Part shown: positions 63,450 to 64,000 of the stretch, piece by piece
How positions within the stretch are numbered: position 1 is the stretch's first letter
How the letters are laid out: each line of letters starts with the position of its first letter
Assembly: GCA_946122785.1 (NCBI GenBank)
Contig: CAMGYJ010000005.1
Coordinates: forward strand, 63,996,200 to 64,060,199
Source of the DNA: Linum tenue
Lineage: Eukaryota > Streptophyta > Magnoliopsida > Malpighiales > Linaceae
Reading direction: 5' to 3'
DNA length: 64,000 nt
The notes under the pieces: model-generated
What the model saw: only the letters and a program-made list of their open reading frames with translations
Told to the model about the DNA's origin: nothing
Database searches by the model: none
Position numbers and translations under genes: made by a program

Positions 63450-64000
63450 ACCACGTTGCTGATCATCGACCGACCATAATATCCTTCTGATCTTGCTTAA
63501 CCAATCTGTAGCCAACTATTTATCAACCAAATCCGCCGCCATCGGCCATCTTGAAATCAAAGCTCCCATCTTATAGAACATAACTTTTACGATTGATTTT
63601 TTGTGCTCAAAATTCCTCATGTTTGTTTCTTTCCATACCATCCAACAAAAGGCATGGAGAAGTGATTTGCAATACCACTCAGCTGGGCTGTTGGGTTTGT
63701 TCCTTGGCCATATTTTAATCGCCTATGTGATGTCATCAGGTAGAGTGTTGGGCACCTGCACAAAATGGCGGATGATCCCCAAACTTCTTTCGTGAACACA
63801 CAAGTGAGGAAGATGTGGTTTACGCATTCTTAGCCTGCCACACACAAGACACAGTGGCTAGGTAATCTCCAGTCTGGTGGAGAATCCACATAAATGTACA
63901 GATTTTAGATTGGATATATTGTTGCTAGACTAAATGGTGCTGGTAATCTTCAATCTCCAAAGTTCTCTCAGCTATCAACGAGTGGTACATGGATTTGACG
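63450..64000 (-). pseudogene. LINE 3' fragment (zf-RVT region)
   Basis: Frames joined on the minus strand read HCVLCVAG and ECVNHIFLTCVFTKEVWGS, the zinc-binding RT tail of plant LINEs (C-x2-C ... H-x-F-x-x-C ... W). A WxxWKERNxRxF-like region follows, visible as frame-broken GKKQT...STKNQS. Stops and shifts are frequent. The element continues beyond base 64000 and is separate from the one at 47786-52142. Confidence 0.55.

Overview
The window reads as nuclear DNA of a flowering plant, probably a eudicot. The evidence is one intron-rich nuclear gene for a chloroplast enzyme (SQD2, 11 exons with GT..AG introns) set in a dense field of plant transposable elements: Athila/Tat-like and chromovirus-type Ty3-Gypsy, Ty1-Copia, an L1-like LINE, hAT-like, Mutator-like and MITE-type elements. 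I saw no bacterial-style operons, rRNA or tRNA genes, or CRISPR arrays. The species cannot be named from the sequence.

Layout. 1-4181: 5' part of a minus-strand Athila-like element (protease, gag, primer binding site, 1.4 kb LTR). 5860-9653: a shortened Ty1-Copia element on the minus strand with both LTRs and the target-site duplication (TSD) GAGTA. 9753-11190: a duplicated block and a degenerate tandem array. 12230-14017: a gene-like but broken stretch with a duplicated 114 bp block. 14018-17654: a probable solo LTR carrying a Micron-like MITE between AT runs and a hAT-type MITE with an 8 bp TSD. 19573-20990: another Athila-like LTR-related stretch in the plus direction.

21885-40490 is a three-layer nest. 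The 3' LTR of a minus-strand Athila-like element is split by a Reina-like chromovirus (22641-34106, TSD CTACT). The reverse transcriptase of that chromovirus is in turn split by a young non-autonomous element with 2.3-2.9 kb LTRs (25001-31202, TSD GACGA). Pol and gag remnants of the outer element run rightwards to about 40490.

42777-46022 is the only complete host gene: SQD2, the glycosyltransferase that makes the plastid sulfolipid SQDG. Two copies of the phosphate-starvation motif GNATATNC lie within about 320 bp of its start codon. Downstream are two MITEs framed by a 79 bp direct repeat, an L1-like LINE with a 13 bp TSD (47786-52142), a Mutator-like element with 186 bp terminal inverted repeats that carries a piece of a cellulose-synthase-like A (CSLA) gene (53777-55515), a nearly full-length Ty1-Copia element with unusual TA...TA LTR ends (55757-61125), and an unusual TIR element built from tandem, TTACGTAA-rich repeats (61501-62176). 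The right edge holds what looks like the last exon of an unrecognised minus-strand gene (62862-63052) and a LINE 3' fragment.

The retroelement coding regions are all broken, so SQD2 is probably the only active protein gene fully inside the window. The most unusual items are the CSLA-carrying element, the TTACGTAA element, the nested trio with its unequal but nearly identical LTRs, and the paired phosphate-response motifs before SQD2.
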